A stretch of 64,000 nucleotides of DNA from Brevibacillus thermoruber 423. GTDB lineage: Bacteria; Bacillota; Bacilli; Brevibacillales; Brevibacillaceae. Position 1 is the stretch's first letter; every line of letters starts with the position of its first letter. The DNA lies in contig NZ_KE695649.1 in assembly GCF_000454065.1 (NCBI RefSeq), positions 654,124-718,123 of the forward strand, read 5' to 3'. The notes under the pieces were generated by a model. The model had not been told where the DNA came from and made no database searches. It saw only the letters and a list, made by a program, of their open reading frames with translations. Shown here in pieces: positions 14,754-23,623 of this stretch. The position numbers were made by a program, and so were the translations under genes.

Positions 14754-14864
14754 AGTGGATGCGGCGAACGACGGGGGAGGGTGCGGGGAGCGGCAAGCGT
14801 CCGCCCTTCGCATGAAACGGCGGGCGGCTTGGCCCCATCGCGGCGTGCCGCGAATCGAAAACGC

Positions 14865-14907
14865 AAAAAAACGGGTGGGCATTGTAAGGGCCGCACCCGT
14901 TTTTTTC
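14865..14907. terminator. bidirectional terminator between ytxJ and the FtsA-like gene
   Basis: AAAAAAACGGGTG and CACCCGTTTTTTT, sited between two convergent genes. Confidence 0.9.
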
Positions 14908-14923
14908 TGTGCAGAGCATACGG

Positions 14924-17101
14924 TTACTCCCAATACAGCTCCAGCTTGTCGCCGCTCTTCAACTCCGTCTGGAACGAGGCCGGCTCCCCGTTGACCAGCG
15001 TCACCAGGCGGGAGATGCCTTCGCCCGTCGGCTTTTCCAGCGAGACGTCGACATAGCGGAAGACGTCGCTGAACAGGGGCGCGGCAGGAGCGGCGGCCTT
15101 CACCGTAATCACCGCGCCGTCCCGGACGGGATCGTCCGCCTGGGCGGGGAGGCCGTCCATCGTGATGGATACGCCGCCCACGGGCAGCACGACAGGCTGA
15201 CCGTTGAAGTGGACGGTGATCGTCTCCTGCCCCCACTCCTCGGGAGGAATGACGTCGCGGATGGCGGGGATCGACGGCTCTTCCGCCCGGAATACCAGAT
15301 CATCGCCCGGCCGCACGCGATCGTCCAGTGCGGCCGGTTTGCCGTTTACCTCCACCCGGAGGATGCGGGCTGGCAGGGTGTACGACCGGCCGTTGACGCT
15401 GAACCGGAGGGGAGGCGTCGCTTCTTCGTCTCCGTCCGGGAGCAGCCCCGCTTCCCGCAGCACCTCTTCCACCGTGCGGGGCAGGCGGATCTCCACCTCG
15501 CTGCGGTCGGCGAGCGGGGCGTCCAGCGGCTGCCGCACGCCGTTGACCAGGGCGATGGGGCCGAGCGAAAGCGGTTGGCCGTTGCAGGTGAGTTCCAGCG
15601 TGTCCAGGTGGTCCAGCAGATCGAGCACCCGCGCCTCCGCTTCCCGGCCGTCCTGACCGGGCACGACGACGATCACATCGCCGTCGGCCACGGGGGCGTC
15701 CAGGCCCGACGCTTCCCCGTTTTTCTCAATGACGGGCGGGGTGCCGTGGCCGCCCGGAATGATTTTGATCCGGCCGTTCACGGTCAGCGAAATCGCCATG
15801 CCGGGGCGGCCGTAGAGGCGGCGGATGTCCATGCCGGCCGCGATCAGGGCGTCACCGAGCGTCATTTTGCGCAGGTCGAAGATGCGGACCGGCGCGTCGT
15901 TGACGGTGACGGTCACGTATTTGACCGGATGGCGGCGCGCCGCGACGGCGATGCCGACAGGCGTCACGAATTCCGGTCCGGTGATTTGCGGATGTTCGTC
16001 CACAAACTGCCGGATGGCGTCCGCTCCCCGGACGGCGACGCGGGCCGGCGGCAGCTTCAGCGCTTCCGCGACGCGTTCCGTCAGTCTTGGCGTCAGGCTG
16101 CCTCCGCCGATCAGCATCACGGCCTGCGGCGGCTTGCCGTTCAGTTCCAGGATTTTGTTCGCGATGTTGGCGGCCAGGTGGCGGATGTCGCTGTCGATGG
16201 CGGCCGCCACCTCGGCGGAAGACAGGCTGTGCTCCATCCCGAGAATGTCGGTGAATGTCACCGTTTCGCGGGAAGTGAGCGCTCGCTTCACTTCCTCCGC
16301 CATCGGGAAGTCGAGCAAAAAGGCGTTCATCAGGGCGTCGGTGATCTCGTCGCCGGCCACCGGCACCATGCCGTAGGCGGTGATTGCCCCTTCCTCGGTC
16401 AGGGCCACGTCAGAGGTGCCGGCGCCGATGTCCACCAACGCGATGTTCAGCCTGCGCATGGTGACGGGGATCAGCACGTTGATTGCCGCGATCGGTTCCA
16501 GGGTCAGCGCCTGCATTTCCAGGTCGCAGCGCTGCAGCGCCGCCAGCAGCGAGTCCACGACCACGCGGGGCAAAAACGTGGCGATCACGTCGACGCTGGC
16601 CGTCTCCCCGCGCTGGTCGATCAGGCTGCCGATCAGTTCACCGTCCAGGTAGTAGTTGACGACGCTGTACCCGACGCAGTAGTAGCGGGTGACGTCCCGT
16701 TCGTTCAGCTCCTGCGCCAGTTGGGCCTGGGCTTCCTGCACGGCGGAAAACTCCAGGGCCAGCACGTCGTCGCGGGAGATGGCGGCGTGCCGGGCGATCG
16801 GCATCTCCATCCGCACCCGCCGCGTCCGCAGCGAACGGCCGGCCGCCGCCACGGCCACCCGTTTCAGCGGGCCGTGCGTTTCTTCCAACTGCTCCTTGAC
16901 CTGCCGAATGACTTTGGAGACGGCGACGACGTCGTGAATCTGTCCGTCCAGCATGGAGCGTTCGTCATGCTCGCGGATGGCGCAGTCGACGATGCGGAAC
17001 CGATCGCCCACCGGTTCCACGATCAGCCCGACCACGCTGCGGGTTCCAATATCCAAAGCAAAGATCAGCTCATCCGAGGCTGTTTGCACAATGTCCGACA
17101 A
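14924..17101 (-). CDS. large FtsA/PilM-like actin-fold ATPase with C-terminal repeats
   Basis: A 725-residue protein. Residues 1-400 have the actin/FtsA fold: IFALDIGTRSVVGLIVEP (phosphate 1), the SHS2-like insertion, LNIALVDIGAGTSDVAL (phosphate 2) and VMLIGGGSLTPRLTE (adenosine motif). Residues 400-725 hold several beta-rich units of about 70-80 residues, with wording such as VNDAPVRIFDLRKM, VNGRIKIIPG and VNGKPAALDDRVRPGDDL, resembling SLBB/ubiquitin-like repeats. FtsA itself is about 420 residues and membrane-tethered, so this is a distinct paralogue. The start is TTG 17101 (GGAG upstream). A role in division or envelope assembly is inferred from the fold only. Confidence 0.85.
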   Translation of the reverse strand: MSDIVQTASDELIFALDIGTRSVVGLIVEPVGDRFRIVDCAIREHDERSMLDGQIHDVVAVSKVIRQVKEQLEETHGPLKRVAVAAAGRSLRTRRVRMEMPIARHAAISRDDVLALEFSAVQEAQAQLAQELNERDVTRYYCVGYSVVNYYLDGELIGSLIDQRGETASVDVIATFLPRVVVDSLLAALQRCDLEMQALTLEPIAAINVLIPVTMRRLNIALVDIGAGTSDVALTEEGAITAYGMVPVAGDEITDALMNAFLLDFPMAEEVKRALTSRETVTFTDILGMEHSLSSAEVAAAIDSDIRHLAANIANKILELNGKPPQAVMLIGGGSLTPRLTERVAEALKLPPARVAVRGADAIRQFVDEHPQITGPEFVTPVGIAVAARRHPVKYVTVTVNDAPVRIFDLRKMTLGDALIAAGMDIRRLYGRPGMAISLTVNGRIKIIPGGHGTPPVIEKNGEASGLDAPVADGDVIVVVPGQDGREAEARVLDLLDHLDTLELTCNGQPLSLGPIALVNGVRQPLDAPLADRSEVEIRLPRTVEEVLREAGLLPDGDEEATPPLRFSVNGRSYTLPARILRVEVNGKPAALDDRVRPGDDLVFRAEEPSIPAIRDVIPPEEWGQETITVHFNGQPVVLPVGGVSITMDGLPAQADDPVRDGAVITVKAAAPAAPLFSDVFRYVDVSLEKPTGEGISRLVTLVNGEPASFQTELKSGDKLELYWE

Positions 17102-17216
17102 AACCAGGTCACTCCTCGTTCCGGAGGAAAATCCGGGAAATCACTTCGGGAATGATTTCGACTCGAAGCGCGGAGAATCCTGTCGAAACAGGCAATCTTC
17201 TCGACAGGAGGAATTT

Positions 17217-17230
17217 TGCAAACGTTTTAA
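17217..17230 (+). promoter_or_regulatory. possible cre (CcpA) site upstream of aroA
   Basis: TGCAAACGTTTTAA differs from TGNAANCGNTNNCA only at the penultimate specified base. It sits 44 bases upstream of the -35, a position more often used for activation than repression. Confidence 0.4.
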
Positions 17231-17273
17231 AACAAATTTACAATTTACTTTCGCGCTTTTTGGCGCTAAACTG

Positions 17274-17302
17274 CTGACAAGGGCAGTTTGATTGATTATA
17301 AT
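17274..17302 (+). promoter_or_regulatory. sigma-A promoter of aroA
   Basis: CTGACA, 17 bases, TATAAT. This is one of the best promoters in the window, 54 bases ahead of the start codon. Confidence 0.85.
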
Positions 17303-17355
17303 AACCCTAATTTATCGTGTGAGTACAAAGGAAAACGAGGAGAGTGGAGACGAAG

Positions 17356-18453
17356 ATGGCACACGACCAAATCGAAACCATGCGCAAACAGATCGACGAG
17401 ATCAACCTGCAGATTCTCTCGTTGATCAACAGGCGGGCCGAACTCGTCCAGGAGCTGGGCAAGGAAAAGGTGAAGCAGGGTGTCAACCCCTTCGACCCGG
17501 AACGGGAGCGCCAAATGCTCACCCAACTGGTGGAAAACAACAACGGTCCGTTCAGCGACAACACGATCCGCCACCTGTTCAAGCAAATTTTCCAGGCGTC
17601 GCTCGACCTGATGAACGACGACAACAAAAAGGTTCTCTTGGTCAGCCGCAAGAAACAGCCGGAAGACACCGTGATCACGGTCAAGGGCGTGGAGTTCGGC
17701 GGAGGCCGTCCGATCCTGATTGCCGGCCCGTGCTCCGTGGAGAGCTACGAGCAGGTGCGCTCCGTGGCGGAGAATCACGTCAAGCGCGGTCTTCGCGTCC
17801 TGCGCGGGGGAGCGTACAAACCGCGCACCTCGCCGTACGACTTCCAGGGCCTGGGCGTGGAAGGCCTGGAGATTCTCAAGCGGATCGGGGACGAATTCAA
17901 CCTGGTGACGATCAGCGAAATCGTCAATCCCGCTGACCTGGAACTGGCCACCCGCTACATCGACGTGATTCAGATCGGGGCCCGCAACATGCAGAACTTT
18001 GAACTGCTGAAAGCGGCCGGACGCATCAACCATCCGATCCTGCTGAAGCGCGGGCTGTCGGCGACGATCGAAGAGTTCATCTACGCTGCGGAGTACATCC
18101 TGTCCGAGGGCAACAAGCAGGTAATGCTCTGCGAGCGCGGCATCCGCACCTACGAGAAAGCGACCCGCAACACGCTGGACATCTCCGCCGTGCCGCTGTT
18201 GAAACAGGAGACCCACCTGCCGGTATTCGTCGACGTGACCCACTCCACCGGCCGCCGCGATCTGCTCCTGCCTACGGCCAAGGCCGGTCTCGCTGTCGGC
18301 GCGGACGGCGTCATGATCGAAGTGCACCCGGATCCGGACGTCGCCCTGTCCGACGCCAAGCAGCAGGTCAACATCCCGCAGTTCAACCATATCCTCGACG
18401 AACTGCTCGCATCCGGTCTTTATAAGGAAGAAACGGCAACGGTGAGGCGCTGA
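17356..18453 (+). CDS. aroA: bifunctional chorismate mutase / DAHP synthase
   Basis: A 365-residue protein. An AroQ-type chorismate mutase domain (residues 1-85: [37 protein letters not shown]) is fused to a KDO8P-like DAHP synthase (residues about 100-360: [64 protein letters not shown]). It makes DAHP from PEP and erythrose-4-phosphate at the entry to the shikimate pathway; the mutase part is the feedback sensor for chorismate/prephenate. ATG 17356 follows GGAG. It precedes ccpA as in Bacillus. Confidence 0.97.
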   Translation: MAHDQIETMRKQIDEINLQILSLINRRAELVQELGKEKVKQGVNPFDPERERQMLTQLVENNNGPFSDNTIRHLFKQIFQASLDLMNDDNKKVLLVSRKKQPEDTVITVKGVEFGGGRPILIAGPCSVESYEQVRSVAENHVKRGLRVLRGGAYKPRTSPYDFQGLGVEGLEILKRIGDEFNLVTISEIVNPADLELATRYIDVIQIGARNMQNFELLKAAGRINHPILLKRGLSATIEEFIYAAEYILSEGNKQVMLCERGIRTYEKATRNTLDISAVPLLKQETHLPVFVDVTHSTGRRDLLLPTAKAGLAVGADGVMIEVHPDPDVALSDAKQQVNIPQFNHILDELLASGLYKEETATVRR

Positions 18454-18478
18454 TCCGTCCGTCTGAATAAGCAGTGTC

Positions 18479-18513
18479 CAGGGCTCTTCCGATCGGCGGG
18501 AGGGCCCTCCTCA
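18479..18513 (+). terminator. probable terminator after aroA
   Basis: AGGGCTCTTCC / GGAGGGCCCT stem with a weak T tail. Confidence 0.5.
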
Positions 18514-18580
18514 TTTGACGAAACGCGTCCCAGCCAGTAAGCTAAGCACAAGAGGACATGGCTGAAGGGAGCGATGGCGG

Positions 18581-18889
18581 ATGAGTGAACAGGAGCACTG
18601 CTGTACGTCGGAGCGGTCCACCCCGCGTCCGGACAAGATCAAGAGCAATCTCATCTCCCGGCTGAACCGGGTGGAAGGACAAATTCGCGGCATCCGCGGC
18701 ATGGTGGAAAAGGACGTGTACTGCGACGACATCCTGAATCAGATCGCGGCGGCCCAGTCGGCGCTGAACGCGGTGGGCAGAATGCTGCTGGAAGGACACA
18801 TGAAAAGCTGTGTCATCGACCGCATTCAACAGGGAGACAGCGAAGTGATTGACGAACTCTTGAAGACGATGAACAAACTGATGAGATGA
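18581..18889 (+). CDS. csoR: CsoR-family metal-sensing repressor
   Basis: A 102-residue all-helical DUF156 regulator. LISRLNRVEGQIRGIRGMV is the diagnostic first helix. The Cys in KDVYCDDI and the His-x3-Cys in EGHMKSCVID form the C-H-C triad that binds Cu(I) in CsoR. The N-terminus has an extra HCC motif. ATG 18581 follows GGGAG. No copA/copZ is adjacent in the window, so the regulated genes must be elsewhere or the effector differs (for example nickel or persulfide). Confidence 0.88.
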   Translation: MSEQEHCCTSERSTPRPDKIKSNLISRLNRVEGQIRGIRGMVEKDVYCDDILNQIAAAQSALNAVGRMLLEGHMKSCVIDRIQQGDSEVIDELLKTMNKLMR

Positions 18890-18903
18890 GGGGCCGCTCG
18901 CCC

Positions 18904-18941
18904 GGAAAACGATTGCAACCGGGCACGGCTTGTCGTATCAT
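18904..18941 (+). promoter_or_regulatory. ccpA promoter with overlapping cre site
   Basis: -35 TTGCAA (18913-18918), 17 bases, -10 TATCAT (18936-18941). The cre-like GGAAAACGATTGCA (18904-18917) differs from the consensus only at the first base and covers the -35 box, consistent with negative autoregulation by CcpA. Confidence 0.65.
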
Positions 18942-19003
18942 AAGTGCATACATTTATGAAAATGATCATGAAAACCATAAAATGGGGAAAGTGAGGGTAT
19001 GTG

Positions 19004-20014
19004 ATGCCGGTTACTATCTATGATGTGGCACGAGAAGCGGGAGTTTCGATGGCGACGGTTTCCCGGGTTGTCAACGGGAACCCGAATGTCAAACCATTGA
19101 CGCGCAAAAAAGTGTTGGCTGCGATCGAACGACTCGGGTATCGGCCCAACGCAGTCGCGCGCGGATTGGCCAGCAAGAAAACAACGACGGTCGGTGTCAT
19201 CATCCCGGACATCTCCAGTCTGTTTTTTTCCGAATTGGCCCGTGGCATCGAAGATATCGCCACCATGTACAAGTACAACATCATCCTGTGCAATTCGGAC
19301 CAGCGCATGGAAAAGGAACTGCAGTTGATCAACACGCTTTTGGAAAAGCAGGTGGACGGCCTTTTGTTCATGGGAGCGGAAATCAAGGAAGACCATTTGC
19401 AGGCGCTCACCAGCGCATCGGTGCCGACCGTTCTGGCAGCGACGCGGGATGCGGACAACACGCTGCCGTCCGTCACCATCGACCATTTCCAGGCGGCCTA
19501 CGACGCCACCAAGGCGCTGATCGATCACGGACACAAGCGGATCGCGATGATCACCGGACCGATCAACGACCCGCTGGGCGGTCTGATGCGCTACGAGGGC
19601 TACAAAAAGGCGCTGGCCGACGCCGGGATTCCGCTTGACGAGAAGCTGGTGGCCCACGGCAACTACTTCTACGAATCGGGGCTGCGCACCGCCGGAGAGT
19701 TTCTCAAGCTGTCCGACCCGCCGACCGCCATTTTTGCCGCCAGCGACGAAATGGCGATCGGGGCGATTCACGCCGTGCAGGATGCCGGCTTGAACGTGCC
19801 GGCCGACATCGAAGTGATCGGGCACGACAACATCCGGCTGGTGGAAATGGTGCGGCCGCGGCTCACCTCGGTCGTCCAGCCGATGTACGACATCGGAGCG
19901 GTGGCGATGCGCCTGTTGACCAAGTACATGAACAACGAGCACGTGGAGGAGCACGTCGTGCTGCTGCCCCACCGCATCGAATACCGCGAAAGCACCCGGC
20001 CGCGGGAAAACTGA
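19004..20014 (+). CDS. ccpA: catabolite control protein A
   Basis: A 336-residue LacI-family regulator. The N-terminal HTH and hinge are [20 protein letters not shown] and [17 protein letters not shown]. The periplasmic-binding-like core starts [18 protein letters not shown] and includes the C-subdomain [20 protein letters not shown]. CcpA binds HPr-Ser46-P and represses or activates carbon catabolite genes at cre sites. ATG 19004 follows GTGAGGGT; a GTG/ATG one codon earlier is possible. The context aroA-ccpA-(mtnN)-acuCBA is the conserved Bacilli arrangement. Confidence 0.96.
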   Translation: MPVTIYDVAREAGVSMATVSRVVNGNPNVKPLTRKKVLAAIERLGYRPNAVARGLASKKTTTVGVIIPDISSLFFSELARGIEDIATMYKYNIILCNSDQRMEKELQLINTLLEKQVDGLLFMGAEIKEDHLQALTSASVPTVLAATRDADNTLPSVTIDHFQAAYDATKALIDHGHKRIAMITGPINDPLGGLMRYEGYKKALADAGIPLDEKLVAHGNYFYESGLRTAGEFLKLSDPPTAIFAASDEMAIGAIHAVQDAGLNVPADIEVIGHDNIRLVEMVRPRLTSVVQPMYDIGAVAMRLLTKYMNNEHVEEHVVLLPHRIEYRESTRPREN

Positions 20015-20068
20015 AGCGCCGCGAGGGACGAAGCGTTTGACAGCAGGAGGAGCAGGAGGGAAAAAGAG

Positions 20069-20995
20069 ATGCGCATTGGGATTATCGGCGCGATGGACGA
20101 GGAAATTGCGCTGTATCTGGAAGCGATGACCGGCACGGTCAGCACGGAGAAGGCGGGTATTGTCTACCACGAGGGAGAGATGGAGGGAACATCCGTCGTT
20201 CTCTGTAAATCGGGGGTGGGCAAGGTAAACGCCGCCGTCACCACGCAAATGCTGATCGATCAGTTCAAGGTGGACCGCGTCATTTTCACCGGGGTGGCGG
20301 GAGCGGTTCACCCCGATCTGAACATCGGCGATATCGTCGTCTCCACGGACTGTGTGCAGCACGACATTGACGTGACGGCACTGGGATTTGCTCCCGGCCA
20401 GATTCCGTACACCGAGCAGTGGGTGTGGCAGGCAGACCCGGCGCTGCGGGAGCTGGCAATCGCAGCGGGCAAAGACCTGGAAGACGGCGTGCAGGTCGCG
20501 AGCGGGCGGATTCTCTCCGGCGACCAGTTCGTCGCCAGCAGGGAAAAGGTCAAGTGGCTCCGCGAGCAGTTTGACGCCCACTGCACGGAGATGGAGGGCG
20601 CTGCCGTCGCGCAGGTGTGCGCCATGAACGGCGTGCCGTTTGTGATCGTTCGCTCCATGTCGGACAAGGCGGACGGCTCCGCGCACGTCAACTTCGCGGA
20701 GTTTACCCAGTTGGCGTCCCGCCGTTCTTACGCGATCGTCAGCCGGATGCTGCGCGCGATGACGCCCGGCGTGATCGTATACTCCACCAAAAACTGCATC
20801 GACTGCGACATGGTGAAACAGTGGCTGACCGCAAAGGGCGTCGCGTTTGAGGTGCGGGACGTGATGACCAGCCGCGCCTACCAGGAAGAAGTGGAGCGCT
20901 TCGGCTTCATGGGCGTGCCCGTGACGGTGGTCGGCGGCAAAGCGGTCAAAGGCTTCCAGCCGGACGAGCTGGAGAAGCTGCTGAGCCGTTCGTAA
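20069..20995 (+). CDS. mtnN: MTA/SAH nucleosidase fused to a glutaredoxin domain
   Basis: A 308-residue two-domain protein. Residues 1-230 are a complete 5'-methylthioadenosine/S-adenosylhomocysteine nucleosidase: MRIGIIGAMDEEIALYL with catalytic Glu12, FTGVAGAVHPDLNIGDIV, HCTEMEGAAVAQVCAM, and RSMSDKADGSAHVNF with the catalytic Asp. Residues 233-306 are a glutaredoxin/NrdH-like domain: VIVYSTKNCIDCDMVKQWL (CxxC), FGFMGVPVTVVGGKAV with the cis-Pro, and GFQPDELEKLL. Free nucleosidases are about 230 residues, so the tail is extra. The frame is continuous with no stop or ribosome site at the junction. It links the methionine/activated-methyl salvage pathway to thiol redox chemistry, by inference. 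Confidence 0.93.
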   Translation: MRIGIIGAMDEEIALYLEAMTGTVSTEKAGIVYHEGEMEGTSVVLCKSGVGKVNAAVTTQMLIDQFKVDRVIFTGVAGAVHPDLNIGDIVVSTDCVQHDIDVTALGFAPGQIPYTEQWVWQADPALRELAIAAGKDLEDGVQVASGRILSGDQFVASREKVKWLREQFDAHCTEMEGAAVAQVCAMNGVPFVIVRSMSDKADGSAHVNFAEFTQLASRRSYAIVSRMLRAMTPGVIVYSTKNCIDCDMVKQWLTAKGVAFEVRDVMTSRAYQEEVERFGFMGVPVTVVGGKAVKGFQPDELEKLLSRS

Positions 20996-21008
20996 CGAAA
21001 CGCGCATG

Positions 21009-21044
21009 AAAAAACCGGTTTCTCGCGGGAGAGACCGGTTTTTC
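21009..21044. terminator. bidirectional terminator between mtnN and acuC
   Basis: AAAAAACCGGTTTCTC / GAGAGACCGGTTTTT between convergent genes. Confidence 0.93.
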
Positions 21045-21080
21045 GTTTTTGGCCGGCGAGCCGGCCCGCTGGCTGCCCGT

Positions 21081-22238
21081 TCAGTTGTCCGCTCCGATCG
21101 GCGCGTACATCAGCGCCCTCTCCAGCGTGATGCGGTTTTTCTCGGTGATCTCCGCGCGGCGGGGGATCGGGGGAAACGGGTCGTCAAACAGCCGGGCCGG
21201 CAGTTCCAGACTGCTCAGCGGCTGCCAGCGGGAGCGCCACGCCTCCGGCAGCGGGCCGTCCGCGAGCGGCTGATCGGTCATCTCGCTCCAGAGCAGCGTC
21301 CAGGCGCGGGGCACCACCCGCCAGATGTCGTAGCCTCCGCCGCCCACGGCGATCCAGCGGCCCTGGCACCACTCGTGCGCCAGGCGATGAGCCAGCCGGG
21401 GAATCTCCTGGTAGATGCGCATTGAACAGGAGAGGTGCGTAAGCGGGTCGTAGGCGTGGGCGTCGCAGCCGTTTTGCGTCACGATCACGTCCGGCTTGAA
21501 GCCGCGCGCCAATTTGGGAACCAACTCGTGGTAAATGTCCAAAAACGACTGATCTTCTGTAAACGCTTCCAGAGGAATGTTAACCGTATAGCCGTAGCCG
21601 CTGCCTTCCCCCCGCTCCGTCAGGCTGCCGGTGCCGGGAAAGAGGTATTTGCCGGTCTCGTGCAGGGAGACGGTCAGGACGTTGGGATCGTCGTAAAAGG
21701 CCCACTGCACGCCGTCTCCGTGATGGGCGTCGGTGTCGATGTACAGGATCCTGGCGTCCCAGTGCTTGCGCAGATAGGCGATGGCGACGGAGCAGTCGTT
21801 GTAGATGCAAAAGCCGGATGCCCGCCCGCGAAAGGCGTGGTGCAGCCCGCCGGCGGGGTTGAAGGCGTGCTCCGCCTGACCGTTCATCACCGCGTCCACC
21901 GCCTGCAGGGTGCCGCCGACGATCAGGGCGGCGGCCTCGTGCATCTGCCGGAAGCAGGGGACGTCTTCGGTGCCAATCCCGTACCCCGCCGCCAGCGGCA
22001 GCTCGGCGTCGCTTTCCCCCTGCTGCCGCACAAACTGGATGTAGCGCGGATCGTGGATCAGGGCCAGTTCCTCGTCGGTCGCCATCCGCGGCGGCAGGAT
22101 GTCGGCGTCGTTCAGCAATCCGTAGGCGCTCATCAGATCGTAGGTCAGGAGCAGACGGCGCTGGTTGAACGGATGTTCGTCGTGAAAGTAATACCGGGTG
22201 TAGTCGGCGGAGTAGATCAGACGAGCGTTGCGGCTCAA
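21081..22238 (-). CDS. acuC: AcuC, histone-deacetylase-family protein deacetylase
   Basis: A 385-residue class I HDAC-like enzyme, zinc-dependent, that deacetylates acetyl-CoA synthetase in Bacillus. The metal and catalytic residues are in YIDTDAHHGDGVQWAFYDD, FNPAGGLHHAF and the later QNGCDAHAYDPLTHLSC. The start is TTG 22238 with GGGGGG upstream, overlapping the acuB stop by 4 bases. It is the last gene of acuABC. Confidence 0.94.
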   Translation of the reverse strand: MSRNARLIYSADYTRYYFHDEHPFNQRRLLLTYDLMSAYGLLNDADILPPRMATDEELALIHDPRYIQFVRQQGESDAELPLAAGYGIGTEDVPCFRQMHEAAALIVGGTLQAVDAVMNGQAEHAFNPAGGLHHAFRGRASGFCIYNDCSVAIAYLRKHWDARILYIDTDAHHGDGVQWAFYDDPNVLTVSLHETGKYLFPGTGSLTERGEGSGYGYTVNIPLEAFTEDQSFLDIYHELVPKLARGFKPDVIVTQNGCDAHAYDPLTHLSCSMRIYQEIPRLAHRLAHEWCQGRWIAVGGGGYDIWRVVPRAWTLLWSEMTDQPLADGPLPEAWRSRWQPLSSLELPARLFDDPFPPIPRRAEITEKNRITLERALMYAPIGADN

Positions 22239-22879
22239 CGCCGGTCCCCCCCTTCCCCGGGAGCGACGACCGCAAAGCCCTTGTCGCGCAGCAGTTGAAC
22301 GACGGGGCGCGGGTCGATCGTCTGGACGCGGAAGACCAGATTCTTCCTGCCCGGCCGGCCCCCGGGGAAGACGACCACGCTGCAGACGTTCACCTGGGCT
22401 TCACGCATCACCTGGCTGACTTCCGCCAGCATGCCCACGCGGTCGTCCACCTCCACCTCGATGTGGGAACTGGGTTTGTTCACGCCAAACAGTTCGATCA
22501 GGCTGTTGAACAGGTCCGATTCCGTGATGATGCCGACCAGCCGGTTTCCTTCCACGACCGGGAGCGAACCCACCTTGTGTTCGTAGATTTGCACCGCCGC
22601 GTCTTCGATGAAATCGAGCGGATGGGCGGTGATCACCTGACGCTGCATGATGTCCGCCACCGGCTTTTGCAGGACGGTGTGATCGTCGTCGTGCACGAGC
22701 AGCGTGGACGGCAGGGCATCGCGCAGGTCGCGGTCGGAGATGATTCCCACGAGGCGCTCCTGTTCCACGACGGGCAGATGCCGGATGCGGTTGCCGCGCA
22801 GCAGTTTCAGCGCGTCGCCGATGCTGGTGGCGGGGTGGACGGTGACGACCCGCCGGCGCATGATCTTCTCGATTCGCAT
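22235..22879 (-). CDS. acuB: AcuB, CBS-domain acetoin utilization protein
   Basis: A 214-residue protein with two CBS domains (residues 1-135: KIMRRRVVTVHPATSIGDAL, RLVGIISDRDLRDALPS, IMQRQVITAHPLDFIEDAA, RLVGIITESDLFNSL) and a C-terminal ACT-like domain (IEVEVDDRVGMLAEVSQVM). CBS pairs bind adenine nucleotides. ATG 22879 follows GGGGGAGG. It is part of the acuA-acuB-acuC operon, where it is thought to modulate the acetylation control of AcsA. Confidence 0.94.
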   Translation of the reverse strand: MRIEKIMRRRVVTVHPATSIGDALKLLRGNRIRHLPVVEQERLVGIISDRDLRDALPSTLLVHDDDHTVLQKPVADIMQRQVITAHPLDFIEDAAVQIYEHKVGSLPVVEGNRLVGIITESDLFNSLIELFGVNKPSSHIEVEVDDRVGMLAEVSQVMREAQVNVCSVVVFPGGRPGRKNLVFRVQTIDPRPVVQLLRDKGFAVVAPGEGGDRR

Positions 22880-22909
22880 GGGCAAAACCTCCCCCTTTCC
22901 CTGGCGCTC

Positions 22910-23542
22910 CTAATAGAAATAGCGGTTTTGAAAGCGCATGGCGTCAAAAGCGGCGATGCTCTCCGGCGGGACCCGCCTGCCGATTCGGGCCATCAGGCAG
23001 TTGGCCGGATGAGAGCAGATTTCCGGATCGTCCGTGGCCATCCAGACCATGCCGACGCTGCCCATCACCTTTTCCATCACTTTCCGGTACTGCCACACAT
23101 CCAGCCCCGTTCCTTTCAGGTCCCAGTGCCAGTAATATTCCGTCGTGATGACGATATAGTCTTCCATCGCGTCGTCCGCAAAGGCCACCTGCAGCATCGT
23201 CTTGGCAACGCCGCCGCCCCGCACGGCCTGGCTGACTTCGATTGCCCCCAGCTCGAGCAGGTCGGGGAGTTGGGCCTGCGACCAGCGCTCCAGCGGGTCG
23301 GGATAGAGAAACGTGACGTAGCCCAGCACCAGGTCCTCTTCCCGGGCCACGATAATCCGCCCCTCCGGCAGGGCGGCAATTTCCACGAGGGCCTTGTGCT
23401 GCTCTTCGGGAACGCGGAATGCCTTGAGCCCTTCGTCGAAGCGGAGGGAGGCCAGACGTTCCGGTTCGATGGGCCCTTCCACCAGCAGCCGCTTTCCGCC
23501 GGCGACGAGCTGCTGTGAATGATAGCGCTTGACGTGCTTCAT
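22910..23542 (-). CDS. acuA: AcuA, protein N-acetyltransferase acting on acetyl-CoA synthetase
   Basis: A 210-residue GNAT-fold acetyltransferase. LGAIEVSQAVRGGGVAKTML contains the acetyl-CoA pyrophosphate-binding loop (R-G-G-G-V-A-K); IIVAREEDLVLGYVTF and IVITTEYYWHWDLKGTG match the family. It acetylates and inactivates acetyl-CoA synthetase, and AcuC reverses this. ATG 23542 follows AGGAGGTGCATCG; an earlier in-frame ATG (23599) lies inside the PBP terminator. acsA, usually divergent to acuA, is not in the window; a PBP gene occupies the position. Confidence 0.95.
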   Translation of the reverse strand: MKHVKRYHSQQLVAGGKRLLVEGPIEPERLASLRFDEGLKAFRVPEEQHKALVEIAALPEGRIIVAREEDLVLGYVTFLYPDPLERWSQAQLPDLLELGAIEVSQAVRGGGVAKTMLQVAFADDAMEDYIVITTEYYWHWDLKGTGLDVWQYRKVMEKVMGSVGMVWMATDDPEICSHPANCLMARIGRRVPPESIAAFDAMRFQNRYFY

Positions 23543-23564
23543 CGATGCACCTCCTGGTCTAGAA

Positions 23565-23596
23565 AACAAGAGATGGCAGCCAAACCATCTCTTGTT
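23565..23596 (-). terminator. terminator of the PBP gene
   Basis: AACAAGAGATGG / CCATCTCTTGTT, followed on the minus strand by a T-rich stretch; it lies between the PBP stop and acuA. Confidence 0.85.
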
Positions 23597-23623
23597 CACC
23601 TCTCTATCCCTATCATACGTCGT

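Noticed and set aside
14909..17155. 748-codon plus-strand open frame opposite the FtsA-like gene
   Set aside because: It lies antisense to a gene with clear motifs; long shadow frames are expected at this GC content. The same applies to other long frames opposite acuC, the PBP, the SLH protein and the EzrA-like gene.
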